64,000 nucleotides of DNA from Cytophagales bacterium (GTDB taxonomy: Bacteria; Bacteroidota; Bacteroidia; Cytophagales; Thermoflexibacteraceae): positions 62,001-126,000 of the forward strand of contig REAZ01000006.1 of the NCBI GenBank assembly GCA_004294445.1, given 5' to 3'. The notes beneath the pieces are model-generated. The model was not told the origin of the DNA. It was given only the letters and a program-made list of their open reading frames with translations, and searched no databases. The translations under genes were made by a program, and so were the position numbers. Of this stretch, positions 8,476 through 16,686 are shown in pieces; the first letter of the stretch is position 1, and the number at the start of each line of letters is the position of its first letter.

Positions 8476-9660
8476 CTACAATACTTGCAAAATATAAAAT
8501 TTCAAATACAAAGTTTCCTCCACATTCCATAAAAATGGGTGGTCGTTGCCTTGAGGTTTGTAAAGCACCTCTCTGATAACTTTCCTTGCATCTATGGCTG
8601 CATCAAAGATTACTTTTTTGAAAATATCGGGTTTGATGAAGTGCGAACACGAGCAAGTAACCAAAAAACCACCTTTTTTCACTAATTTCATGCCTCTCAA
8701 ATTGATTTCTTTGTAACCACGTAAGGCATTTTCTACATTGCTTCTGCTCTTGGTGAAGGCGGGTGGGTCAAGGATAACTACATCAAATTGGCGATTTTCG
8801 TTTGTCCATTCTTTGAGCAAATCGAAGGCATTGGCAGTAATGCACTCTATTTTGTTCTCCAATCCATTGAGTTTGGCGTTTTCTGTGGCGGTTTGGCTGG
8901 CAAACTCCGAAATATCAACGGCACTCACTTTCTTTGCTCCGTAGCCCGCCGCATGGATAGCAAACGAGCCTGTATGGGAAAAACAGTCCAATACTGTAGC
9001 ATTTTTCATAAAGGGAGCGATGGCGGCTCTGTTGGCGGTTTGGTCTAAAAAATAACCTGTTTTTTGCCCGTTGGCAATGTCTATGCGCATCTTAAAGCCG
9101 TTTTCGGTAATGATAGTTTGCGGCTCGAAGGGCTTAGACAGAAAGCCTGTCTGCTGTTGCATTCCCTCTAACTCCCTCACAGGCACGTCATTTCGCTCAT
9201 AAACGCCAAAATTTTGCTGATTTTTGCTGAATATTTCTTCCAATACCTCTACTATTTCGGTTTTGAACTGGTCGATGCCGTAGGCAAGCGTTTGGATAGA
9301 AAAATAGTCATTGAATTTGTCTATCACCAAAGCGGGCAAAAAATCTGCCTCTCCGAAAACTAACCTAAAAGAATCTTGGTAGCCAAGCAACTGCCTGTAT
9401 TTGAGGGCTTGTTCTATTCGTTTTTTAAACAAGTTCCTATTAATTTCCTCTTTGGGGTGCGATACCAACAGCCGCACCAAGATATGCGAACGTGGGTTTG
9501 CATAGCCCTTGCCAACAAATTTGTTTTTATGATTGAAAACTTCTACTATTTCGCCTTGTTGCAACTCTTTCGGTATCTCAGCAACTTCGTTGTCATACAC
9601 CCACGGATGTCCCTGTTCTATGCGTTTGCTAATTTTGGGGGATAAAATAATTTTTGTCAT
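8476..9660 (-). CDS. rlmI: RlmI-like class I SAM-dependent rRNA methyltransferase
   Basis: About 394 residues, close to E. coli RlmI (23S rRNA m5C1962 methyltransferase). The N-terminal PUA domain (ILSPKISKRIEQGHPWVYDN) is followed by a central EEHEE-like segment and a Rossmann methyltransferase with VLDCFSHTGSFAIHAA (SAM loop), DVVILDPPAFTKS and VTCSCSHF (catalytic cysteine region). The frame is open to 9690, with ATGs at 9669 and 9660. I choose 9660 because a -7 box (TACTTTTG on the minus strand, 9685-9678) would place the transcript start just upstream, leaving 9690 outside the mRNA. The exact modified base is inferred from the family. Confidence 0.85.
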   Translation of the reverse strand: MTKIILSPKISKRIEQGHPWVYDNEVAEIPKELQQGEIVEVFNHKNKFVGKGYANPRSHILVRLLVSHPKEEINRNLFKKRIEQALKYRQLLGYQDSFRLVFGEADFLPALVIDKFNDYFSIQTLAYGIDQFKTEIVEVLEEIFSKNQQNFGVYERNDVPVRELEGMQQQTGFLSKPFEPQTIITENGFKMRIDIANGQKTGYFLDQTANRAAIAPFMKNATVLDCFSHTGSFAIHAAGYGAKKVSAVDISEFASQTATENAKLNGLENKIECITANAFDLLKEWTNENRQFDVVILDPPAFTKSRSNVENALRGYKEINLRGMKLVKKGGFLVTCSCSHFIKPDIFKKVIFDAAIDARKVIREVLYKPQGNDHPFLWNVEETLYLKFYILQVL

Positions 9661-9677
9661 GCCTGTCATATTTTTGG

Positions 9678-9685
9678 CAAAAGTA
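9678..9685 (-). promoter_or_regulatory. -7 box for the RlmI-like gene
   Basis: The minus strand reads TACTTTTG, a perfect match to TAnnTTTG, about 18 bases before the chosen ATG. No clear -33 TTG is present at the expected distance, so support is partial. Confidence 0.4.
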
Positions 9686-9723
9686 AGCAAATAATTCAGA
9701 TAACTGATATGACGTGCTTCTGA

Positions 9724-11124
9724 TTACTTATTTGCAGGTTTTGTAAAGATAGGAATGGCTTTGAAATTTCTATTTTCAAAAAACAATAGCATTTCTTTTT
9801 GTTTCTTTTTTTTCAACAATTTAACGATGTCTTTGTAAGCAAAATAGCACAAAGGCTCATCTACTCCTTTGAGGGCATTTTCTTGGGCGGGCAACAGCAG
9901 CGAAATTGCTTTGGTCTGATAGGTTTTTCGCTTGCCTTCTTGGTCAAAAAACATTTTTTCTGTCAAATTAAGTTTGTATAACTGCCTTATTCCCAAGGCT
10001 ATGGAAGTGGTAGAATCGGAGTCTGCGTTGCCAGAAGGAACAGTAAGTTTGAACTCAAAATCAGCAAGTTGCATTTTGCTTTGCAAGGAGTCATTTGGAT
10101 AGGGGATAAGCTGATTTTTTCGGACTGCCTCTATCAAATAGTTAGCAAACTCATTTTCTGGTTTGAAAAGAACGTTGTTTTCTTCGTCTTTCATGTTCAA
10201 ATCATTGATAAATTGCTTTTCAAATAGTTTTTTTTCTTTTGCTTTCGGTAGGGGAGTAGGCAGGTTTGCTTGCAAATTGCTGATAAAAAGTTTGCGATTG
10301 AGTGCCTCTGCATAGCTGAAAAAATAATTTTCCTTTGCTACTATCAGTGGTTTTATTTGCTCAAAATCAAATTTGCCAACGAGTTTCAATTCGCTATCTT
10401 CATTATAGACTTCCAACGCTGTAGGTTCAAATTCCTTGTTATTTACCTTTTTTTCCAAAGGTCTGACGAGCCACTGATAGCTCAGGTTTGTGTCCATAAT
10501 TTTTTGCTGAAATTCTGCTGAAATTTCTTTCCCTTTTTCCACCGAGTTTTGTATCAATAGCTTTGCCAATCGGTAAATAGAACCATCATCAAGGTCTAAG
10601 TGCAGCACATTCCCAAAATTTGCTTGGGTAGGATATTGCCAAAGTGCAGCTTTTTCTTTTTTGAACAGCTTTTCTATTTCTTTGAACTTGAAGGCGGCAA
10701 TGAATTGCTTTTTTTCGCCATCTGAAACGTAAAGTGCGATGAAATCTATTTTTCCAGCCTTTGCCACATCTTCATAAATAGCCAACAGATTCACGTCTTG
10801 GAGTAGCCATTGGGCATTTTCGGGCAGTTCGGCGGCGGGATTTTCCTCTGTGATTAGCATACCTTTGGGTTGCGGAATCGTCATGTTTTGCCGAAAATCT
10901 TGCCCACTCATTTCTTGCCCAAGTTGCTCATTAGCAGAAATTTGATAGGGCTTTATTTTTTTGTTTCTGACCGCAACTATGAGCAAGGCAGGAAGTTCCT
11001 TGCCTTGCTCGAAAAACGAAGGATTTTTTGCCTTTTCTACCCAATGAATTTGGTAGTTTTGGGAAAAGGCAGTTCTTAGAAAAAGAGAAAAAATGAGAAC
11101 AAAAAGAGTTTTTTTGGCAATCAT
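9724..11124 (-). CDS. Exported protein of three GldN-like modules
   Basis: A 466-residue secreted protein (signal peptide MIAKKTLFVLIFSLFLRTAFSQ). The sequence repeats itself about three times. Each module starts with a helix like LLIVAVRNKKIKPY (module 1), IYRLAKLLIQNSVEKGK (module 2) or YLIEAVRKNQLIPY (module 3), and ends with F-x-[KFY]-[KE]-[EDQ]-I-x-x-L (FKFKEIEKLF, FDFEQIKPLI, FAYKDIVKLL) followed by an aromatic/basic strand. This resembles the layout of GldN/PorN, the periplasmic ring subunit of the type IX secretion and gliding machinery, but I can only see the pattern, not prove homology. It follows a coiled-coil membrane protein gene by 24 bases and is probably in its operon. Confidence 0.6.
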   Translation of the reverse strand: MIAKKTLFVLIFSLFLRTAFSQNYQIHWVEKAKNPSFFEQGKELPALLIVAVRNKKIKPYQISANEQLGQEMSGQDFRQNMTIPQPKGMLITEENPAAELPENAQWLLQDVNLLAIYEDVAKAGKIDFIALYVSDGEKKQFIAAFKFKEIEKLFKKEKAALWQYPTQANFGNVLHLDLDDGSIYRLAKLLIQNSVEKGKEISAEFQQKIMDTNLSYQWLVRPLEKKVNNKEFEPTALEVYNEDSELKLVGKFDFEQIKPLIVAKENYFFSYAEALNRKLFISNLQANLPTPLPKAKEKKLFEKQFINDLNMKDEENNVLFKPENEFANYLIEAVRKNQLIPYPNDSLQSKMQLADFEFKLTVPSGNADSDSTTSIALGIRQLYKLNLTEKMFFDQEGKRKTYQTKAISLLLPAQENALKGVDEPLCYFAYKDIVKLLKKKKQKEMLLFFENRNFKAIPIFTKPANK

Positions 11125-11148
11125 GTCCCTATAATTAATTTACTCTGT

Positions 11149-11922
11149 TTAGGCTTGTTTGAAAAATTTAATAATTTCCCTTACTTGGTTCAAGAACTGT
11201 GCATCTTCCGAAAGTTTGGCTATCACGTTCTCCGATTTTCTTTCGAGTTGGTCGTGTTCGCTTTCATTCTTTACCCTCAGTTTTTCTAATTTTGATTTTA
11301 ACTCTTGTATTTCTTTTTCCAAAGAAGAAGAAATACGTGCCTGCGTAGCTGCATACGAATCTCTTTCCGAGCTATTGAGTTGGTATTCAGCATTATTCAA
11401 GCGACTTTCCCATTCATAAAACTTAGCTCTTAGCTCTGCAATGTCCTCGCGTGGATATTTCATTTCTTGGGTAATAAGGTTTAGACGCTCGGCTACGTAC
11501 TCGTGCATGCGTATTGCGGGGCGGAGTACGGTAAGTAGGAGGGCAGCAGCAGCCGTAATATATCCCAAATCTGTAATGCCAAAATAGGATAGAAGCACTA
11601 AAACGAGGGCTGAAAGCAGGTGCGAAGCAATGGCTACTCTAAGAAATCGTGTAGAGAGTTTTTGTGCAAAAGCAATGTCATCAGGATTTACATTGATGTT
11701 TTTATCTTGCGACTGCTTGGCTTGTACTAATACTTCTTTGGCAGCAAAGTGCATATTCCAAGGTAGCGTAACGATAATCATGAGCCACCAAAAGATGGCA
11801 ATGCCCACTACCCAATCTATGAGTGTACCTGCGGGAACTTGCATATAGCGAAGCACACCAAAAACAAGGAGTACAAAAATAGTAATAGAAAATAAAGACG
11901 GAATGAAATTTTTTGGTAACAT
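11149..11922 (-). CDS. Inner-membrane protein with long C-terminal coiled coil
   Basis: A 257-residue protein. Hydrophobic segments at about residues 8-25, 33-55, 97-115 and 120-137 predict four membrane helices in two hairpins. From about 150 to 245 the chain is a charged coiled coil (LEKEIQELKSKLEKLRVKNE). I do not recognise a named family; phage-shock or stalk-like membrane scaffolds have comparable layouts but no motif links it to them. It is the first gene of a two-gene minus-strand operon with the GldN-like protein, so a role in the envelope or secretion machinery is a reasonable guess only. Confidence 0.7.
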   Translation of the reverse strand: MLPKNFIPSLFSITIFVLLVFGVLRYMQVPAGTLIDWVVGIAIFWWLMIIVTLPWNMHFAAKEVLVQAKQSQDKNINVNPDDIAFAQKLSTRFLRVAIASHLLSALVLVLLSYFGITDLGYITAAAALLLTVLRPAIRMHEYVAERLNLITQEMKYPREDIAELRAKFYEWESRLNNAEYQLNSSERDSYAATQARISSSLEKEIQELKSKLEKLRVKNESEHDQLERKSENVIAKLSEDAQFLNQVREIIKFFKQA

Positions 11923-12240
11923 CTTTTTATTGTTAAATTGTTAGTTTTCTTATGTACTTTCAAACTTGTAGAAGATGAGTATTTTTCATCGATATTCAAG
12001 AGTAAATCGTTTTTTATTTAGGTCAAATAAAAAAGCCTAATACGTACCTTAATGCTCATAAGCAAAGACATCTCAAATTTAAGAAATTATTTTGCATCTA
12101 TTCGATTTGAAAATGCGTATTCGTTAAAATTTCTTTTACAATTACTTAAACCTTTTATCCATCTTCGTATCTAATGCAGATAACTCAAAGTCTTATATTT
12201 TGCAATTATTTTTTATATCAAACCAACCAATCATTTTTTT
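11923..12240. other. Intergenic region between divergent genes, AT-rich
   Basis: This 318-base stretch separates the leftward membrane-protein gene from the rightward giant surface protein gene. It must contain both promoters. I find no perfect TAnnTTTG box with a correctly spaced TTG; TATATTTTG at about 12196 is one base off. There are no tRNA-like or strong hairpin structures. Confidence 0.4.
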
Positions 12241-15200
12241 ATGAAACGACTATTATCTCTACTCTTGGTTTTAACTTTCTATTTACCCATTTTTGCTCAG
12301 TCAGGCTTGTTTGAAAGCCAAATACAGTCGGCAGATTGGGTAGTAGAAGGTGAAATATTATTGCAGCGTTCTTATTGGAACAAGGAACATACTTTTATTT
12401 TTACCCAAAATACGGTAAAAGTATATAAAACATTAAAAGGGAACATTACTTCTGAAACTATAGAAGTAGTGAGCATAGGCGGGCAGGTAGAAAGCCAAAT
12501 GATGACTCATTCGGGTATTATGCCCAAAGAAGGAGATGCGGGCTTGTTTATGGTCAAGCAAAATCTTCAACAAAATGACCTTGTTCATGGTAGTTTTGTG
12601 CTATACGACAAACTGCAAAAAAAAGGTTTTTCTACTGTAGCGGGCGTATTTGAGGATATTGAGCAAGATTTGTATAAAAAAGTAGCTATGCTTACAGGCT
12701 CACCTTTGTCAGTAAAAAATCCTAATTCCGTATTTTATGAGTCGAAGCCGAAAAGCAGCCTAAGAACCGAAGCCATCAATGTGGAATCTTTCATTCCCGC
12801 CACCGTTACCGCAGGTACGCGCACCAAACTCACCATCAACGGAAGCGGCTTTGGCAACACTCGCGGGGCAAACGGCAATGTACTTTTTTCTGATGCACGC
12901 ACAGGTGGAACGACTTTTACTTCCATGTTTACCACCGCTACCAATCAGCCCGAACTCATTAGTTGGTCTGATACAAAAATTGAAGTTTTTGTACCTTTTT
13001 TTGCAGGTACAGGCACTATTTCGGTAATAAATAATAACAAAGAAGAATTTAGAACGATAGACGTTTTGAATGTAGAATATTCGGTAGTCAGTGTGAATCA
13101 GGGCAATACAGCTACAGGCACAGGTCGCCCGAATGCAGACTTGGTAAATAGCAATGGCAGAGGTGGTTATACTGTTTTTATCTCTCCCGACTTCTTTGAA
13201 AATCGCATGGTTTTAGGTGTTCTGAGCAATGCCTTTACTACTTGGCGGTGCAATACTACCATCAACGTAGAAATGTCCGAACTGCAAAGTCCTATCAATT
13301 TTGGTGCGCAGGGCATTAGCTCTATTATTATTGCCCCAAATATCCCAGGCGGTTTGTTATCAGATGTATTTTCTGTCTATAATAACTGCAATATCGGGGC
13401 GGGAAATAATTGGCGATTGGCGGAGTTTCAGATGGTGCTAAATTTGCCCGCACTTCAGCGTCAGAACATAGACATAGCTACTCAATTTCTTGTTTTGCTT
13501 GGCAGGGCAAGTCAGTTAGGCTATGTGAATGACCCCAAAGATTTGATGTTTTACAGACTCAATGCGGGAGAAAGAAAAACAATTAGTGATAAAAACAAAA
13601 AAGCACTTAACCAAATCTTAACCCAAAGTGCGATGCCAAATGACTGCGGTACTGCACCCATGCAGCCAACTACAGCCGCTAACTGCAATAACTCAATCCA
13701 AGCACCTGTGGCTCGCTTTTCTTCGGACAAAACTGCCCTTTGCGACAAGGGAGAAGTTGTTTTCAAAGATGAAAGCCGAAATGCCATAGCTATTCAATGG
13801 AGTTTTCAGGGAGGCGAGCCAGCGACTTCTACTGATAAAAATCCAAAAGTAAGCTACACTACAGCAGGAGTATATGGGGTAAAAATGACTGTTACGAATC
13901 CCGCAGGTACGAATACTCTTTCCCAAGATGGCTACATAGTCGTTGGCAAATCAGGGCAGCTAAAGTTGAATTTGAAAGATACTGTAGTTTGCCAAGGGAA
14001 AGTAATACGCTTAGATGCGGGTAACGCAGGAGCAATTTACCTCTGGTCTAACGGAGCAACGACACAAACTATAGACGTGAAAAATGCCAATACTTATTCC
14101 GTAGTCGTTACCAAAGATGGTTGTTCTATTACAGGAAGTTCAAAAATAAGTTTTGCCAACAGTACACCCGTAGATGCGGGGCAAAATCTCATTCTTTGCG
14201 AGGGCAAAACAGGGCAACTCAGTGCAAGCGGCGGCACTTCCTATAGTTGGTCGCCTGCTACGGGGCTTTCAAGCACTACCATTCCTAACCCAACTGTAAA
14301 AGCAAGCAAAACAACTGTTTACTACGTTTCTATCAATACAGGCGGTATTTGTGGCATCATCAGAGATTCTGTATTGGTAAGTGTAGTTCCCGCCCCTACG
14401 CTTGATTTATCTGATACCACCGTTTTTTGTGGCACTACCAATGGGGCTTTAATCGCAAATAATTTGGCAGGTGGCATAGGGCAAGATGGCGTTACTTACA
14501 GATGGAATACAGGGGCAACTACTCCTTTTCTGAATGTAAGCACTGCGGGCAAATACAGCGTTACTGCCACAACCAGAGAGGGTTGCATATCAAGTGATAC
14601 TACTGTGGTGCAGTTTGTGCAAGCTATCAAAGCAAATGTTACCTCAAATACGACTATTTGCGAAGGTGGGCAACTCCAACTTAGGGCAAGTGGCGGACAG
14701 ATTTACCGTTGGCAACCCGCTACAGGACTTTCTGACCCCGCTATAGCCAATCCGATAGCCAAACCTACCGTTACTACTACCTATACCGTTACCGTAGCTG
14801 CTCAAGGAGGCGGTATGGGAGGAATGCCTTGCACGCCTGCTACGGCAACTGTAACGATTACGGTCGTTCCCAAGCCTACGCTAAACTTAGGCAAGGAAAT
14901 TACTTCCTGCGATGCCTCCGTACTTTTGGATGCTAAAATTCCAAATAGCAAATATCTTTGGTCTGACAAAAGTACCAATCAAACGCTAAGAGTAACAAAA
15001 TCTGGGATTTATAAAGTAAGTGTAAGCACGCCCACTTGTGCTGATATTCTTACAGATTCGGTAAAAGTCAATTTCATTACTTTAGATTTGGGAAAAGATA
15101 CCGTTATCACCTGCGACAAAACAATAACTTTGGATACAAAAATAGCAAATGCCCAATACAAATGGTCTGATGGAAGTACGGCACAAACACTAAGAGTGAG

Positions 15201-16632
15201 CAAATCGGGCAAATACAAGGTCAGTGTAACTTTGCCAAATTGCAGTAGGATGCTGACTGATAGCGTATTAGTAGTTTTACCCGAACTAAACATTGGCAAC
15301 GGCAGGGACTCGATGAGGGTATGCACAAGCGAACTCACCTTAGACGCTTTTAACAATGCACCAAATACGGATTTCACTTGGTCGGGCGGGAGCAAAAATC
15401 AAACCCTCAAAGTAAATAAAGACGGTTGGTACAAAGTAACTGTCAATCGCAGAGATTGTAATATTATTTTGGTTGATAGTATTTACGTTTCTTTTTTCAA
15501 AGTCAATTTAGGGAAAGACATCGTTACTTGCCAGAATGAAATTACCTTAAATGCTGGAAATTCGGGGGCAAGATACCTTTGGAATGATGCCAAAAAATCG
15601 ACAACTCGAACCCTAAAAGTTACTGATTCAGGTACTTATTTAGTAACAGTTACCGATACTTGCGGTGCTGTAGCCCAAAGTTCTATTATTGTCGTTTTTA
15701 ATCGTTTGAAATCAAATATAACAGGCGATACGCTGTTTGCTTGCCAAAAACCATACGTTTTGGATGCAGGAAATAAAGGCGTTGCAGCTTCCTACCTTTG
15801 GAATGATGGAACTAAAAACCAGACATTAAGCATCGACAAAGATGGACTTTATTCTGTAGCGATGACAGATAGCTGCAAAAACCAACTTACCAATAGAATT
15901 TTTGTTACTTTCGCCAAGCCTACGCTCAATTTTCCCGATACCATGCGTACCTGCACCGATTCATTGATTTTGAATCCGAGAATTAGGCAGGGAGTCTTCA
16001 CTTGGTCAGATGGCTCGTCCTTGCCAAGATTAAGAGTAAGTCAGGCGGGCAAATATTGGGTAAGCATCAGGACGGCTTGCGGAGATATTTTGAGAGATAC
16101 CGTTCAGGCAATATTCAATAGAGTGCCGAAAGCAGATTTTAACTTCCAAATTAGTGCGACTCAAGGCGGTTCGGTCGTTTTCAATAATACCTCTACAGGC
16201 GAAGATACTGACGAATATCTGTGGGAGTTTGGCGATGGAAAAATTAGCAGGGAGCGAAACCCTATTTATATTTTTCAGCAAGTCGGCAACTTCAAAGTTT
16301 CTCTTACGGTAAGAAGTAAGTTCTGCGGAACTGCACCTAAAGTGGAGAAAAACGTAAACATTACCGTTTCAGGGGCAGAAGACTATGCTATTTCCCAGCA
16401 AGTAAGTATTTACCCGAACCCCTCAGAAAATGGCTTTTTTACGCTCAAACATTCTTTAGGGAGTGCTACTTTCAAGCTAAGAATGACAGATATGATAGGC
16501 AAAACTTGGGACTTGCCCGAAATAAAATCGGTTGAAAATAAAATAGATTTGTCTATGCTGCCCAAAGGTTTGTATTTGTTAGAAATGCAAAATACACAAT
16601 ATAGGGTAGTGAAAAAGTTGTTGATACAATAA
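12241..16632 (+). CDS. Giant T9SS-sorted surface protein with degenerate matrixin-like domain, Ig-like repeats and PKD domains
   Basis: A 1463-residue exported protein (signal MKRLLSLLLVLTFYLPIFAQ). Domain order: an N-terminal beta region (about 20-160); an IPT/TIG-like domain (about 180-265); a matrixin-like fold (about 270-480); a PKD domain (about 490-560); about ten Ig-like repeats (565-1295) with the pattern YxWSDGSTxQTLxVxxxGxYxVxV and paired cysteines; a PKD domain (1297-1375, YLWEFGDG); and a type IX sorting domain (1385-1463: VSIYPNPSENGFFTL, GLYLLEM). In related proteases the segment at 416-429 carries HExxHxxxxGH; here it reads FLVLLGRASQLGYV, so all zinc ligands and the glutamate are gone. 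It is probably a non-catalytic adhesin anchored by the T9SS. A terminator follows. Confidence 0.88.
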   Translation: MKRLLSLLLVLTFYLPIFAQSGLFESQIQSADWVVEGEILLQRSYWNKEHTFIFTQNTVKVYKTLKGNITSETIEVVSIGGQVESQMMTHSGIMPKEGDAGLFMVKQNLQQNDLVHGSFVLYDKLQKKGFSTVAGVFEDIEQDLYKKVAMLTGSPLSVKNPNSVFYESKPKSSLRTEAINVESFIPATVTAGTRTKLTINGSGFGNTRGANGNVLFSDARTGGTTFTSMFTTATNQPELISWSDTKIEVFVPFFAGTGTISVINNNKEEFRTIDVLNVEYSVVSVNQGNTATGTGRPNADLVNSNGRGGYTVFISPDFFENRMVLGVLSNAFTTWRCNTTINVEMSELQSPINFGAQGISSIIIAPNIPGGLLSDVFSVYNNCNIGAGNNWRLAEFQMVLNLPALQRQNIDIATQFLVLLGRASQLGYVNDPKDLMFYRLNAGERKTISDKNKKALNQILTQSAMPNDCGTAPMQPTTAANCNNSIQAPVARFSSDKTALCDKGEVVFKDESRNAIAIQWSFQGGEPATSTDKNPKVSYTTAGVYGVKMTVTNPAGTNTLSQDGYIVVGKSGQLKLNLKDTVVCQGKVIRLDAGNAGAIYLWSNGATTQTIDVKNANTYSVVVTKDGCSITGSSKISFANSTPVDAGQNLILCEGKTGQLSASGGTSYSWSPATGLSSTTIPNPTVKASKTTVYYVSINTGGICGIIRDSVLVSVVPAPTLDLSDTTVFCGTTNGALIANNLAGGIGQDGVTYRWNTGATTPFLNVSTAGKYSVTATTREGCISSDTTVVQFVQAIKANVTSNTTICEGGQLQLRASGGQIYRWQPATGLSDPAIANPIAKPTVTTTYTVTVAAQGGGMGGMPCTPATATVTITVVPKPTLNLGKEITSCDASVLLDAKIPNSKYLWSDKSTNQTLRVTKSGIYKVSVSTPTCADILTDSVKVNFITLDLGKDTVITCDKTITLDTKIANAQYKWSDGSTAQTLRVSKSGKYKVSVTLPNCSRMLTDSVLVVLPELNIGNGRDSMRVCTSELTLDAFNNAPNTDFTWSGGSKNQTLKVNKDGWYKVTVNRRDCNIILVDSIYVSFFKVNLGKDIVTCQNEITLNAGNSGARYLWNDAKKSTTRTLKVTDSGTYLVTVTDTCGAVAQSSIIVVFNRLKSNITGDTLFACQKPYVLDAGNKGVAASYLWNDGTKNQTLSIDKDGLYSVAMTDSCKNQLTNRIFVTFAKPTLNFPDTMRTCTDSLILNPRIRQGVFTWSDGSSLPRLRVSQAGKYWVSIRTACGDILRDTVQAIFNRVPKADFNFQISATQGGSVVFNNTSTGEDTDEYLWEFGDGKISRERNPIYIFQQVGNFKVSLTVRSKFCGTAPKVEKNVNITVSGAEDYAISQQVSIYPNPSENGFFTLKHSLGSATFKLRMTDMIGKTWDLPEIKSVENKIDLSMLPKGLYLLEMQNTQYRVVKKLLIQ

Positions 16633-16640
16633 TAGCAATA

Positions 16641-16680
16641 AAAAAACGCTGGCAAAATGTTAAATTTGTCAGCGTTTTTT
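16641..16680. terminator. Bidirectional rho-independent terminator
   Basis: A 16-bp stem (16641-16656 with 16665-16680; core ACGCTGGC/GTCAGCGT with one G-U pair) and an 8-base loop, A-rich before and T-rich after. It separates the convergent surface-protein and amidohydrolase genes. Confidence 0.88.
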
Positions 16681-16686
16681 GTATGT

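Noticed and set aside
15009..15395. A 128-codon minus-strand frame opposite the Ig-like repeats
   Set aside because: Its composition follows the repeats on the coding strand and there is no protein-like motif.
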